From: Alphaproteobacteria bacterium
Lineage (GTDB): Bacteria; Pseudomonadota; Alphaproteobacteria; Micropepsales; Micropepsaceae
NCBI GenBank assembly: GCA_003451645.1
Contig: DMER01000186.1
Location: 396-14,873, forward strand
Direction: 5' to 3'
Length of the DNA: 14,478 nucleotides
Below the pieces are notes generated by a model that saw only the letters and a list, made by a program, of their open reading frames with translations, was not told the DNA's origin and did not search any database. The position numbers were made by a program, and so were the translations under genes. The stretch's first letter is position 1. Each line of letters opens with the position of its first letter. Positions 1 through 7,389 of this stretch are shown here, in pieces.

Positions 1-123
1 GCCGCCGAGATCATTGACAACGACTTTGGCGCCGCGCCGGGCAAGCTCCAAAGCATGGCAACGGCCAAGGCCGCCGCCAGCACCGGTTACAATCGCGACC
101 TTCCCGTCAAAGCGCAGCGCCAT
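1..123 (-). CDS. Short-chain dehydrogenase/reductase, HSD17B4-like (N-terminal fragment)
   Basis: The reverse strand encodes 41 residues from an ATG at 123-121 and runs off the left edge of the window. The start is supported by a GGAG upstream (complement of 133-136). Visible in order are an [11 protein letters not shown] opening, the TGAGGGLG dinucleotide-binding glycine motif near residues 14-21, and VVVNDLGG near residues 34-41. In the SDR superfamily the first motif binds NAD(P). The NDLGG ending of the second strand is typical of (R)-3-hydroxyacyl-CoA dehydrogenase domains related to peroxisomal multifunctional enzyme 2. The likely role is oxidation of a 3-hydroxyacyl-CoA or a similar bulky hydroxy substrate in the cytoplasm. 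The catalytic Ser-Tyr-Lys lies outside the window, so substrate and full identity cannot be settled. It is divergent from the SRPBCC gene and shares a 144-bp control region with it. Confidence 0.85.
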   Translation of the reverse strand, partial: MALRFDGKVAIVTGAGGGLGRCHALELARRGAKVVVNDLGG

Positions 124-174
124 AGGTTCGTTCTCCAATAAGACTGATGAATTGTCAGTTGCACTGCAGCATTT

Positions 175-201
175 TTGACCGAGGCCGGTTGACCTGGTCA
201 A
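175..201. promoter_or_regulatory. Candidate operator: repeated TTGACC half-sites in a divergent promoter region
   Basis: TTGACC occurs at 175-180 and 189-194, and its reverse complement GGTCAA at 196-201. Positions 189-201 therefore form a perfect inverted repeat, TTGACC-T-GGTCAA. The site lies midway between the divergent SDR (start 123) and SRPBCC (start 268) genes, where a repressor could control both. The 189 copy also resembles a -35 box, but no convincing -10 box follows at 16-18 bases. No regulator gene is visible nearby. The symmetry is seen; the operator function is inferred. Confidence 0.35.
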
Positions 202-211
202 GCCCGTGTTC

Positions 212-232
212 GCCTTTGTGAGCAGCAAAGGC
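212..232. promoter_or_regulatory. Inverted repeat / hairpin upstream of the SRPBCC gene
   Basis: GCCTTTG at 212-218 and CAAAGGC at 226-232 are perfect reverse complements separated by seven bases (TGAGCAG). The repeat ends 35 bases before the SRPBCC start. No T-run follows on either strand, so it does not look like an intrinsic terminator. It could be a second operator or an mRNA leader hairpin. The function is not determined. Confidence 0.3.
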
Positions 233-267
233 TAAGATGTGACCGGATTCGTCTTGGGGCCTCGAAA

Positions 268-756
268 ATGTCACATCTGTTTACGATCGATCAAATGGTT
301 ACCGCCTCGGTGGAGCGCAGCTTTGAGGCCATGACGGATTTTGACCGCTGGCCGGATTGGATGCCAAATCTGGTCCGCCTGGAGCGGCTGAACCACAAGC
401 CTTTTGGCCCAGGATTTTCTTGGCGGGAAGTCCGCCGGTTTATGGGGCGGGAGGGCGCGGAGGTTTTTGAAGTGACCGAGATGGTTCTCAATCAGTCCTT
501 GAGCCTGCGTGTCGATGGAACAAAGGGCACAACGGGCCGGGGGGAGTTCCTGTTTGACTATGAATTCGTCCCCAAAGGTGGACTGACGCAGATCTCACTG
601 CAAGGCGAGGTCAAGGGGTTGGGCTGGTTTGGCGATCTCATGTTCTGGATTATGGGCGGGGTCTATAAGCGCGCTGTCGCTGGCGATCTCGCCGCCTTCC
701 GCCGCTATGTCGAGAGCCCGCGATCCCTCAAAGCTAGCTTTGAGGTGCCGATCTAA
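268..756 (+). CDS. SRPBCC (START/Bet v1-like) family protein
   Basis: This 162-residue protein has no signal peptide. SRPBCC proteins have a helix-grip fold with a deep hydrophobic pocket and act as polyketide cyclase-like enzymes, lipid carriers or coenzyme-Q-type binding proteins. The hallmark is the N-terminal stretch from residue 10, where a short strand is followed by VERSFEAMTDFDRWPDWMPN (15-34), the 'F..l.D...w..WmP' pattern of the family. A V/I-rich middle sheet follows, then a long C-terminal helix (about 118-149) that would cap the pocket. The ATG at 268 is the only start that preserves this opening. Ligand and activity are unknown; a role with the divergent SDR is suggested only by position. 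The last 23 bases overlap the convergent secreted-protein gene, and the C-terminal LKASFE is encoded within the 726-745 palindrome. Confidence 0.8.
   Translation: MSHLFTIDQMVTASVERSFEAMTDFDRWPDWMPNLVRLERLNHKPFGPGFSWREVRRFMGREGAEVFEVTEMVLNQSLSLRVDGTKGTTGRGEFLFDYEFVPKGGLTQISLQGEVKGLGWFGDLMFWIMGGVYKRAVAGDLAAFRRYVESPRSLKASFEVPI
726..745. repeat. Perfect 20-bp palindrome at a convergent gene overlap
   Basis: CCTCAAAGCTAGCTTTGAGG equals its own reverse complement. It can fold on either strand as an 8-bp stem with a CTAG loop. It covers the TAG stop of the leftward gene (736-734) and the last codons of the rightward SRPBCC gene (stop 754-756). This is where a bidirectional transcript-end or anti-readthrough hairpin would be expected. 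No U-tract follows on either strand, so it is not a textbook intrinsic terminator. It could equally be a binding site for a dimeric protein. Confidence 0.6.
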
Positions 757-1126
757 CCAATAATTGTTGGTACAGGCGGTCAACGGCGTCGCGGTAGCGT
801 ATCGCGGGCTCCCCCTGACACACGATGCGCAGAAACTTACGTTGTTCTGGCGGACCAAAGCCCGAGGGGTTGAGGTTGGCGATGGGCGCACCTGCCGCGC
901 CACCATTGCGGCCCAATTGGGACATCCACCCTTGTGCCCAGCTGAAATACAAGTCGTCCATATGGCGGGCGTCGTCTGATGACGTCAATTCATTCGTGTG
1001 CTTCAGATAATTGGCGCAGCTTTGCGCGCCTGCACCCATGATCGAGAACTGCTTGTCCGCCGCAAGAGCTGGCGCCGCTGCCAAAAGCGCAAGTGCTGCG
1101 ATGAGTGATGTGCCAGTCCTTCTCAT
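734..1126 (-). CDS. Small secreted protein with two cysteines, Rap1a/HdeA-like pattern
   Basis: Starting at the ATG at 1126-1124 gives 130 residues with a clear signal peptide: RR at 2-3, a hydrophobic core at 8-20, and an ALA|AD cleavage site after residue 22. An upstream in-frame ATG at 1192 would bury that signal behind 22 unlikely residues, so it was not used. The mature part has Cys37 and Cys103 as a likely disulfide, a central YFSWAQGWMSQLGRN (60-74), and a C-terminal YRDAVDRLYQQLL helix. The spacing (GAGxxSC, aromatic-xxG in the middle, then a second Cys and an Ala/Leu helix) recalls small periplasmic alphaproteobacterial proteins related to HdeA/Rap1a folds. That family link is from memory and weak. 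No function can be given. Confidence 0.7.
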   Translation of the reverse strand: MRRTGTSLIAALALLAAAPALAADKQFSIMGAGAQSCANYLKHTNELTSSDDARHMDDLYFSWAQGWMSQLGRNGGAAGAPIANLNPSGFGPPEQRKFLRIVCQGEPAIRYRDAVDRLYQQLLVRSAPQS

Positions 1127-1273
1127 GTCCGCCCCCAGCCGCTGAATGCCGCAAAGCATAGGCCAAGTTGTCGCGGTTGGCCACTGCCGCAAGGAGCACG
1201 ATTGCCCGGCCTTGCATGTCCGCTACCATGCAGACTGCGGTGCGGTGTGCAGCGCAAGCGAACAGGGCCAATC

Positions 1274-2524
1274 ATGTCGATGTTGCAGGTGCAAAGTCTG
1301 GGCGGCCTTGTGGCCTTTATTGGCGTGTGCTGGCTCATCAGCGAGAACCGGCAAGGTTTTCCGTGGCGCCTGGTTATTGCTGGGCTTTTTCTGCAAGTCA
1401 TTCTGGCGGCAGTTTTTCTAACTGTGCCTGCAATACGCGATAGCCTCCAAGTCCTGAATGGTGCTGTCACTGCTCTCCAAAATGCCACCGGGAAGGCAAC
1501 ATCCTTTGTCTTTGGCTATGCTGGAGGCGGCAGTCCGCCCTTTGTAGTGACCGATCCCAATGCCCTTGTGTCCATAGCCTTTGGCATTTTGCCCTTGGTT
1601 ATTGTGATGTCGGCATTGTCGGCGCTTCTTTGGCATTGGCGCATACTGCCGCTCATCGTTCAGGGCTTTGCATTCGTCCTGGAGCGGACAATGCGGATTG
1701 GCGGCGCGCTGGGATTTGGCGCCGCAGCCAACATCTTTCTGGGCATGACCGAGAGCCCGTTGTTGATCCGCCCTTATCTGGAGCGTCTTACTCGCAGCGA
1801 ACTTTTCGCACTATTTGCATGTGGCCTTTCCAATGTGGCAGGGACCGTGATGGTCATCTATGCAGCGATGCTAGGGAACGCCATCCCCGGCGCAATCGGC
1901 CATATTCTGGTGGCCTCAGTACTGTCTCTGCCGGCGTCTATCCTGCTCGCCAAGATCATGATCCCGGGTGATGAGGCGACCAGTGCTGACCCTGGCCGCG
2001 ATGCGCTTTACCGGTCGTCGATGGATGCTGTCACCCGCGGCACAGAAGACGGCATGCGCATGTATCTGTCCATCATTGCCATGCTGATCGCCGTCACGGC
2101 CCTGGTCGCGCTCGCCAATGCCATGCTTGGGACCTTGAGCGTTGATGGCGCACCCCTGACTTTTGAACGGCTTGCCGGGTGGGTGTTCGCGCCCATCGCC
2201 TATTTGATGGGCATTCCGTACGAGGAAAGTGTGAAGGCAGGGTCGCTTCTCGGCATCAAGACAGTCCTCAACGAGTTCATTGCTTATCAAACGCTTGCAA
2301 GTGTGCCTGCGGAGGATCTCGCGCCGCGCAGCCGTCTCATTATGCTTTACGGCCTCTGCGGCTTTGCCAATCTGGCGTCGGTCGGCATTCTGATCGCCGG
2401 GATGTCCGCACTTGTGCCCTCTCGCAAAGACGAGATTGTAGGTCTAGCCCTTAAATCTCTGATACCGGGGACCCTTGCGACCTGCATGACGGGTGCAGTT
2501 GTTGGATTGCTCACCACAGGCTAA
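1274..2524 (+). CDS. Concentrative nucleoside transporter (CNT/NupC family)
   Basis: This is a 416-residue inner-membrane protein with many hydrophobic segments. CNT proteins import nucleosides with H+ or Na+. The family signature G-x-K-x3-NEF-x-A-Y is intact as GIKTVLNEFIAY (327-338). The first re-entrant hairpin motif is GMTESPLLIRPYL (157-169), and the C-terminal substrate motif is CGFANLASVGI (362-372). Glu and Asn residues known to contact the ribose are therefore kept. The nucleobase-contacting Gln of the GQTE motif is Met158 here, so base preference may differ. The ATG at 1274 has AGGG (1264-1267) in front. An in-frame start at 1202 would add 24 residues with several Cys and Pro that precede the family's normal N-terminus. 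It is the first gene of a rightward four-gene set and diverges from the secreted protein across 147 bp. Confidence 0.92.
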   Translation: MSMLQVQSLGGLVAFIGVCWLISENRQGFPWRLVIAGLFLQVILAAVFLTVPAIRDSLQVLNGAVTALQNATGKATSFVFGYAGGGSPPFVVTDPNALVSIAFGILPLVIVMSALSALLWHWRILPLIVQGFAFVLERTMRIGGALGFGAAANIFLGMTESPLLIRPYLERLTRSELFALFACGLSNVAGTVMVIYAAMLGNAIPGAIGHILVASVLSLPASILLAKIMIPGDEATSADPGRDALYRSSMDAVTRGTEDGMRMYLSIIAMLIAVTALVALANAMLGTLSVDGAPLTFERLAGWVFAPIAYLMGIPYEESVKAGSLLGIKTVLNEFIAYQTLASVPAEDLAPRSRLIMLYGLCGFANLASVGILIAGMSALVPSRKDEIVGLALKSLIPGTLATCMTGAVVGLLTTG

Positions 2525-2559
2525 TGTGGGAAGACAAGAGGGGCCGGGGGCGCAGCAAC

Positions 2560-2907
2560 ATGTCGAATGTGCAGAGTTGGATGCTGTGGATTGCAGGCGT
2601 TCTTGCCATTTTGGGCGCGGTCGGGGTCGCCCGGCTGCCCTTGCAAATCCTCTTCGTGCAGATCGACATGCTCATGCCCATCGTTGCCATGTTGTGCGCG
2701 GCCGCCGGCTTTTCGTCGGAACAGGTCCACGGGCGCACGACGCTGTCGACCATCTTGTGGGCCAATGCTGCCGCAGCCGTGATCACGTTGTTGCCGTTTA
2801 TCAGTTTGCCCATCGTGCTGCCGATAATCCGGATTGACGGGTTGCAACTGATTGTGGGCTTTATTTGTCTCCTCATCGCCTATCTCAAAACTTGGTCCCG
2901 TTCATGA
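2560..2907 (+). CDS. Small hydrophobic membrane protein of unknown function
   Basis: The protein has 115 residues and three to four likely transmembrane segments (about 8-24, 29-50, 62-85 and 93-109), ending in KTWSRS. The ATG at 2560 is preferred because a purine-rich stretch (GAGGGG at 2538-2543, GGGGG at 2546-2550) precedes it. An alternative ATG at 2524 overlaps the CNT stop (TAATG) and would add a charged MWEDKRGRGRSN leader. The first helix, with GAVGVARLP, faintly recalls subunit G of multi-subunit Na+/H+ antiporters, but the rest does not obviously fit. Its last four bases are the ATGA shared with the GST gene, so it is part of the transport operon. A partner of the CNT transporter is possible but unproven. 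Confidence 0.7.
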   Translation: MSNVQSWMLWIAGVLAILGAVGVARLPLQILFVQIDMLMPIVAMLCAAAGFSSEQVHGRTTLSTILWANAAAAVITLLPFISLPIVLPIIRIDGLQLIVGFICLLIAYLKTWSRS

Positions 2908-3515
2908 AGCTCTATGACGACAAACTGGCGCCAAACCCGCGCCGTGTACGGATATTTCTGGCCGAGAAGGGGATCGAGGTCCCTAAGGTCAATGTCGAAA
3001 TCATGAAGGGCGAGCACAAGAGTGACGAGTACCGCCGGATCAATCCCTTGAGCGGCGTTCCCTCACTTGAGCTCGACGATGGGTCCATTATCACCGAGAC
3101 CGTAGCCATCTGCCGGTATTTTGAGGAACTCCATCCCGAGACTCCGCTCTTTGGCACGGACGCCAAGACTAAAGCGGTGGTTGAGATGTGGAACCGGCGT
3201 ATGGAATTGACCCTCTTTGTTCCCGTCGCCATGGTGATGCGTCACACCCATCCAGCCTTGGCTGTCATTCAGACCCAATTCAAAGATTGGGGTGAGTACA
3301 ATAAGGGCGTCGTCGACAAGGTCTGGCATTGGCTCGAACGGGAATTGGGTGACGGGCGCGAGTTCATTGCCGGTCCAATCTTTACCATTGCCGACATTAC
3401 TGCGCTGTGTGCAGCGGATTTTGCCAAATTCGCGCGGGTACCTATCCCGCAAGATTGTCTGCGACTACTCAGCTGGCATGCCCGGGTGAGTGAGCGGCCA
3501 AGCGCCAAGGCCTGA
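2904..3515 (+). CDS. Glutathione S-transferase family protein
   Basis: This 203-residue cytoplasmic protein has both GST domains. The N-terminal thioredoxin-like domain starts MKLYDDKLAPNPRRVRIFLAEKG. It carries the cis-proline loop VPSLELDDG (52-60) and the glutathione gamma-glutamyl contact motif, here ET (65-66) where most families have ES. The all-helical domain contains the N-capping box TIADI (161-165) in front of the core helix. GSTs conjugate glutathione to electrophiles or reduce and isomerise them. The substrate here is unknown. The start at 2904 forms an ATGA overlap with the upstream membrane-protein stop, which argues for translational coupling and against the in-frame ATG at 2865. 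Its place between two transporter genes suggests handling of an imported compound, but that is inference. Confidence 0.93.
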   Translation: MKLYDDKLAPNPRRVRIFLAEKGIEVPKVNVEIMKGEHKSDEYRRINPLSGVPSLELDDGSIITETVAICRYFEELHPETPLFGTDAKTKAVVEMWNRRMELTLFVPVAMVMRHTHPALAVIQTQFKDWGEYNKGVVDKVWHWLERELGDGREFIAGPIFTIADITALCAADFAKFARVPIPQDCLRLLSWHARVSERPSAKA

Positions 3516-3540
3516 CACAAATTTCACCTAGGGGGTTACC

Positions 3541-4992
3541 GTGGCGAATACTACACAGAGCACGAACGGCCGCTTGTCATGGGCGACCTTGCTCGGATTC
3601 GGGCAGTTGGCAGTGCCATTGGCGTTCGCACAATTGCCGATGACCCTCTTCGTTGCAAAGTTCTATGCCACAGATTTGAGCATGGGTGTTGCTTCCGTCG
3701 GGTTTGCGCTCCTCGCGGCACGCCTGGCCGACATTATCGTCGACCCGATCGTCGGGATCTTAGGCGATCGCACGACCTTCAGGTTCGGCCGGCGCCGAAC
3801 CTGGGTTCTGATCGGTGCACACTTCTTTGCGTTGGGCATCTATTTGGTCTTCATGCCGCCGGCGAGCCTTTCCGCACCTGAGGCCACCGATACGGACAAG
3901 TGGCTCTATTTTCTCGCAGCCATCGCGGTGTTCTATCTCGGTTGGACCATGATCACGATCCCCTATGGAGCATGGGGCGCCGAACTGACGGGCGATTACG
4001 CTGAACGCAACCGGGTCACAGGCGTCCGTGAGATTTTCACCCTCATTGGTGCCGCAATCGCGGGCGTGACGCCGGTGCTCATTGGCGCCCCGGCCGAAGT
4101 GTGTGAGGCAGGCAAGCTTGTCGTGCAGGGTGGCGGCCAAGGCGGACTGTTCGAGACCATCCGGGTCATGGGCATCATCATTCTGGTGATGCTCCCGGTC
4201 ACCTTACTCATTCTCTATGCGACAACGCCCGAGCCAAAGTCCCTCCATGGCCAGCACTTCTCTTTGTGGAAGGGCGTCCAAATGGCCGCGACAAATCCGG
4301 CCTTTTTGAAGCTGTTCGGTGCCTCCTTTTTTATCCGCATGGGGTCGCGCGGCGTCGAAGTCTTGCTGATTTTCTATCTGATTTCGGTTGCCTTCTTTAG
4401 CGAGCAGCAGTCGCGGACGGCCGTGTTGGCCTTGTTGGGTCCCGCCGTGATCTTTGCGCCGTTCTGGATTTGGGCAGGATCGGCCTGGACAAAGCACCGT
4501 GCACTGGCGATAGCGATGGCCCTTGCCATCGTCGCCTTCTTGGCCCTGCCATTTCTGCAATCGGCGGGCTATGTCGCCAATTTGATCGTCTTTGCCATTG
4601 TGGGTGCAGCCTATTCCGCGCCGTTCACTCTGGGTCAGTCGATGGCGGCGGATGTCGTCGACCTGGACACGCTGCAGACAGGCGAGCCGCGCGCAGGACT
4701 GTTCTTCGCGATGTTCCAAATTTCGGTCAAGTTGGCCGACGCACTGGGAGCCGGAATCGCCTTGTTCTTGGTCGGCTATTTTGGCTTTAACGCCGAGCGC
4801 TGCACCACCAATACCAAAGAGGCTATTGACGGTCTGGCACTGGTCTATGTGGCATTCCCGGTCATTTTGTGGATCCCGGCCTTGTATCTGTTGTGGACGT
4901 TCCCTATTACGCCAGAAGAGCAAAAGCGCATTCGGTCCGAATTGGAGAAGCGCGAGGCGGATTGGATCAAGCAGCATCCGGGGCAGCCATGA
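3541..4992 (+). CDS. MFS transporter, GPH (MelB-like) cation symporter family
   Basis: This 483-residue, 12-helix-type transporter starts at GTG 3541 with a strong AGGGGG at 3530-3535, five bases before it. The diagnostic stretch is residues 61-88: R-x2-D-x3-DP-x2-G-x3-DRT, followed by RFGRRRTW. In MelB-type glycoside-pentoside-hexuronide symporters these helix 2 acids take part in cation and substrate binding, and the basic loop between helices 2 and 3 follows. The C-terminal tail (about 457-483) is charged and cytoplasmic. GPH members move sugars or sugar-like molecules with Na+ or H+, but many bacterial paralogues have unknown substrates. It lies 25 bp after the GST gene, so it is probably co-transcribed. 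Its last 26 bases overlap the convergent LLM gene. Confidence 0.9.
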   Translation: MANTTQSTNGRLSWATLLGFGQLAVPLAFAQLPMTLFVAKFYATDLSMGVASVGFALLAARLADIIVDPIVGILGDRTTFRFGRRRTWVLIGAHFFALGIYLVFMPPASLSAPEATDTDKWLYFLAAIAVFYLGWTMITIPYGAWGAELTGDYAERNRVTGVREIFTLIGAAIAGVTPVLIGAPAEVCEAGKLVVQGGGQGGLFETIRVMGIIILVMLPVTLLILYATTPEPKSLHGQHFSLWKGVQMAATNPAFLKLFGASFFIRMGSRGVEVLLIFYLISVAFFSEQQSRTAVLALLGPAVIFAPFWIWAGSAWTKHRALAIAMALAIVAFLALPFLQSAGYVANLIVFAIVGAAYSAPFTLGQSMAADVVDLDTLQTGEPRAGLFFAMFQISVKLADALGAGIALFLVGYFGFNAERCTTNTKEAIDGLALVYVAFPVILWIPALYLLWTFPITPEEQKRIRSELEKREADWIKQHPGQP

Positions 4993-6022
4993 GCCCCTGG
5001 CGCATACCGAACGCGTCTGCGATCAATTCATAAGAGCGCAGGCGGTCGGCGAAGGCATAGGTGATCGTCAGCACAAAGACCTCTTCGGCGCCGTAACGTG
5101 CAGCTGCGGCCTCAATGCCGTCCCGGACTTGTCCGGGAGAACCGACGATCGCCCTGGACGCGATGCGCCGCGCGAGCGCCTGCTCGGGTTCTGACAGTGA
5201 GACCTTTCGCGGATCATTGGGGTCAGGGAACGACCCCGCTTTGTTTGCCAACAAGTCAAGGACCCACAGGGTCCGGCTCCAAGCCAAGTGCTCGGCTTCG
5301 GCTTGTGTCGGCGCTGCGAGGACGAAATAGCAGACTGCGGTTCTGGGCCTATCGCCAGGCTCGCGTGGCTTGAAGCGCGCGCGGTATTCTTGCGCGATCT
5401 CCGGGCCGTCATCGTCGCGGCTGATGAAATGCGCGTAAGCAAAAGGCAGGCCCAATTCCGCAGCCAGGATCCCACCATAGGCGGTTGAGCCCAGCATCCA
5501 CATGTCGGGTACAGACGCACCTTTCGGCATCGCATGCACATGCTGGTAGGGATGCCCCTCTGGCCATTGCGTCAGTCCCGCCGCCTCTTCGAGATAATGG
5601 CGCAAGAGATTGACTTGCTGCGGAAAGGTTTCGATACCCCAGCTCTTAGGGCCTGCCTGCAAGGCCGCCGCAGTCATGGGGTCGCCGCCCGGCGCGCGGC
5701 CAAGGCCTAGATCGATACGGCCAGGATAGAGACCCTCCAATACGCGGAAGTTTTCCGCGACCTTGAGTGGGGAGTAGTGAGGCAGCATGACGCCGCCGGA
5801 ACCGATCCTGAGACGCTTTGTCTCCGCCCCCAGCCGAGCGATCATGATTTCAGGGCTCGAGCCTGCAAACGCCTTGGTGTTGTGGTGCTCTGCCACCCAA
5901 TAGCGGTGATAGCCCAAATCGTCCGCGGCCTTGGCAAGCGCGACGGTCTCGGCCAATGCTTGCGCGCCGGAGCCCCCGAAGCGGATAGGCGATTGGTCCA
6001 GGACGGAAAGTTGAATTGTCAT
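4967..6022 (-). CDS. LLM-class flavin-dependent oxidoreductase (YhbW/MsnO8-like)
   Basis: This 351-residue protein belongs to the bacterial luciferase-like superfamily of TIM barrels that use reduced FMN to oxidise substrates with O2. Recognisable blocks are MTIQLSVLDQSP at the start, GYHRYWVAEHHN (37-48), GSGGVMLPHYSPLKVAENF (74-92), GLYPGRIDLGLGRAPGGD (97-114) and LGLPFAYAHF in the middle. These closely follow the E. coli YhbW subgroup, which lacks the well-defined substrates of true luciferases. Activity on a particular substrate cannot be told from the sequence. The ATG at 6022-6020 overlaps the stop of the upstream CoA-transferase in an ATGA, so the two are probably translated together. 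The 3' end overlaps the transporter gene by 26 bp. Confidence 0.93.
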   Translation of the reverse strand: MTIQLSVLDQSPIRFGGSGAQALAETVALAKAADDLGYHRYWVAEHHNTKAFAGSSPEIMIARLGAETKRLRIGSGGVMLPHYSPLKVAENFRVLEGLYPGRIDLGLGRAPGGDPMTAAALQAGPKSWGIETFPQQVNLLRHYLEEAAGLTQWPEGHPYQHVHAMPKGASVPDMWMLGSTAYGGILAAELGLPFAYAHFISRDDDGPEIAQEYRARFKPREPGDRPRTAVCYFVLAAPTQAEAEHLAWSRTLWVLDLLANKAGSFPDPNDPRKVSLSEPEQALARRIASRAIVGSPGQVRDGIEAAAARYGAEEVFVLTITYAFADRLRSYELIADAFGMRQGLMAAPDAA

Positions 6023-7260
6023 GGGGTGTCCAACCTGCGCACGGCGCCGCTCTTCACTAAGGTGGCAATCTCATCGTCCGTATACCCGAATTCATTCAGC
6101 ACTGCGTTGTTATGCTGACCAAAGTCCGGCGGCGTGTGTCGCAGCTTGGGCTCATTATTGGACAAGCGCACGGGCGGCGCCGTCCCCTTGTAACTCTCAT
6201 TTTCCCAGATCAGATTGCGCTCTCGGGCTTGCGGGTCGGTCAGAACCTCAGAAATGGAATTCAGCGTTCCGGCTGGAACGCCTGCCTCAAGCAGAGTTTG
6301 TACGATCTCCACGCCGTCGGCTTTCGACAGATATGCCGCTAGCTCTTCAGTGAGGACCTCGCGGTTCTGATTGCGCAGTGCGACATTTGTGAACCGCGGA
6401 TCGGCAGAAATCTGGGGACAGCCCAACACTACACAGGCCTTCTTGAACTGAGCGTCATTGCCCACGCCCAAAAAAACCGGCCGTGTCGCCGTTTCGAACA
6501 GGTCGTAAGGCGCAAGGCTAGGATGCGCATTGCCCATCAGCTTGGGCAGCCGCTGCCCCCACAACCAGTTCGCGGTGTGCGGATGCAAAATACTCACTGC
6601 GGCGTCGTAAAGCGACATGTCGATAAACTGTCCGCGCCCGGAGAGTTGACGTGCGTGCAGCGCCATGAGGATGCCAATCACAGTATTCAAACCCGTGACC
6701 ATATCGACTATTGGCACGCCAACCTTCACGGGGCCGGAGGCCGGTGTGCCGTTGGTAGAGGACAGTCCCGCCATCGTCTGGACCACCGCGTCATAGCCTG
6801 GCATGCCGCCGAGCGGGCCTTCTGCTCCGTACCCGGAAATACGCGCGTAGATTAGGCGGGGAAATCGTTCGGCCAATACCTCCGCATAGCCCAGGCCCCA
6901 TTTCTCCATGGTGCCGATCTTGAAGTTCTCAACTAGTACGTCTGCGGTCTCCAACATGCGCAGGACGATTGCGCGCGCCTCAGGGTGGCTTAGATCGAGG
7001 GCGATCCCCACTTTGTTGCGATTGATATTAAGATAGTAAGCGCTTGGGTTTTCCCGCCGGTCGCGCGGTCCATCGGGTTCACGAAATGGGGGCCCCCACT
7101 CGCGCGTTTCATCGCCAATCGGTGGCTCAACCTTGATGACATGGGCGCCATGGTCACCGAGGATCTGAGTCGCGTAAGGGCCCGCCAACACGCGGCTTAG
7201 GTCCAGCACGCGAAGTCCTGCCAAGGCGCCGTCTCGATTCGTCGAATGCTGTGTGGTCAT
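6019..7260 (-). CDS. CaiB/BaiF family CoA-transferase
   Basis: This 413-residue type III CoA-transferase moves CoA between carboxylic acids through mixed anhydride and thioester intermediates on an aspartate. The N-terminus carries the family opening LAGLRVLDLSRVLAGPYATQ (13-32), then GAHVIKVEPP (38-47) and the GDETREWGPPF loop (49-59). Next come LNINRNK (77-83), VENFKIGTMEKWGL (110-123) and the GYDAVVQTMAGL block (155-166), in which Asp157 is the expected catalytic nucleophile. The length is normal for the family. Possible substrates include oxalate, carnitine and aryl- or terpenoid acids; the sequence does not decide. It is the first gene of a leftward pair with the LLM oxidoreductase, suggesting a shared catabolic step. 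No strong ribosome-binding site is seen before the ATG at 7260. Confidence 0.95.
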   Translation of the reverse strand: MTTQHSTNRDGALAGLRVLDLSRVLAGPYATQILGDHGAHVIKVEPPIGDETREWGPPFREPDGPRDRRENPSAYYLNINRNKVGIALDLSHPEARAIVLRMLETADVLVENFKIGTMEKWGLGYAEVLAERFPRLIYARISGYGAEGPLGGMPGYDAVVQTMAGLSSTNGTPASGPVKVGVPIVDMVTGLNTVIGILMALHARQLSGRGQFIDMSLYDAAVSILHPHTANWLWGQRLPKLMGNAHPSLAPYDLFETATRPVFLGVGNDAQFKKACVVLGCPQISADPRFTNVALRNQNREVLTEELAAYLSKADGVEIVQTLLEAGVPAGTLNSISEVLTDPQARERNLIWENESYKGTAPPVRLSNNEPKLRHTPPDFGQHNNAVLNEFGYTDDEIATLVKSGAVRRLDTP

Positions 7261-7389
7261 GCAATCCAGTTTGTGCTAACAATATGTCCTCGGACAAGCA
7301 GCCCTTTTAGCCGGACGCCGCGCACCTTTTTTGGCGCGACGGGGAGGCGTTGTTTCTACGTTTTAATGCCACATGCATCGGCGAATGGC

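Noticed and set aside
595..906. Minus-strand frame whose product shares LKASFE with the SRPBCC protein
   Set aside because: The shared residues come from the 726-745 palindrome read on both strands, not from homology.
4204..4977. 257-codon minus-strand open frame inside the symporter gene
   Set aside because: Its product is rich in Gln, Arg and His with no recognisable domain; it is the antisense shadow of a clear membrane protein gene.
4978..5000. GGGGC/GCCCC hairpin over the symporter stop as a terminator
   Set aside because: Only five contiguous pairs with an 8-base loop and no T-tract; not convincing.
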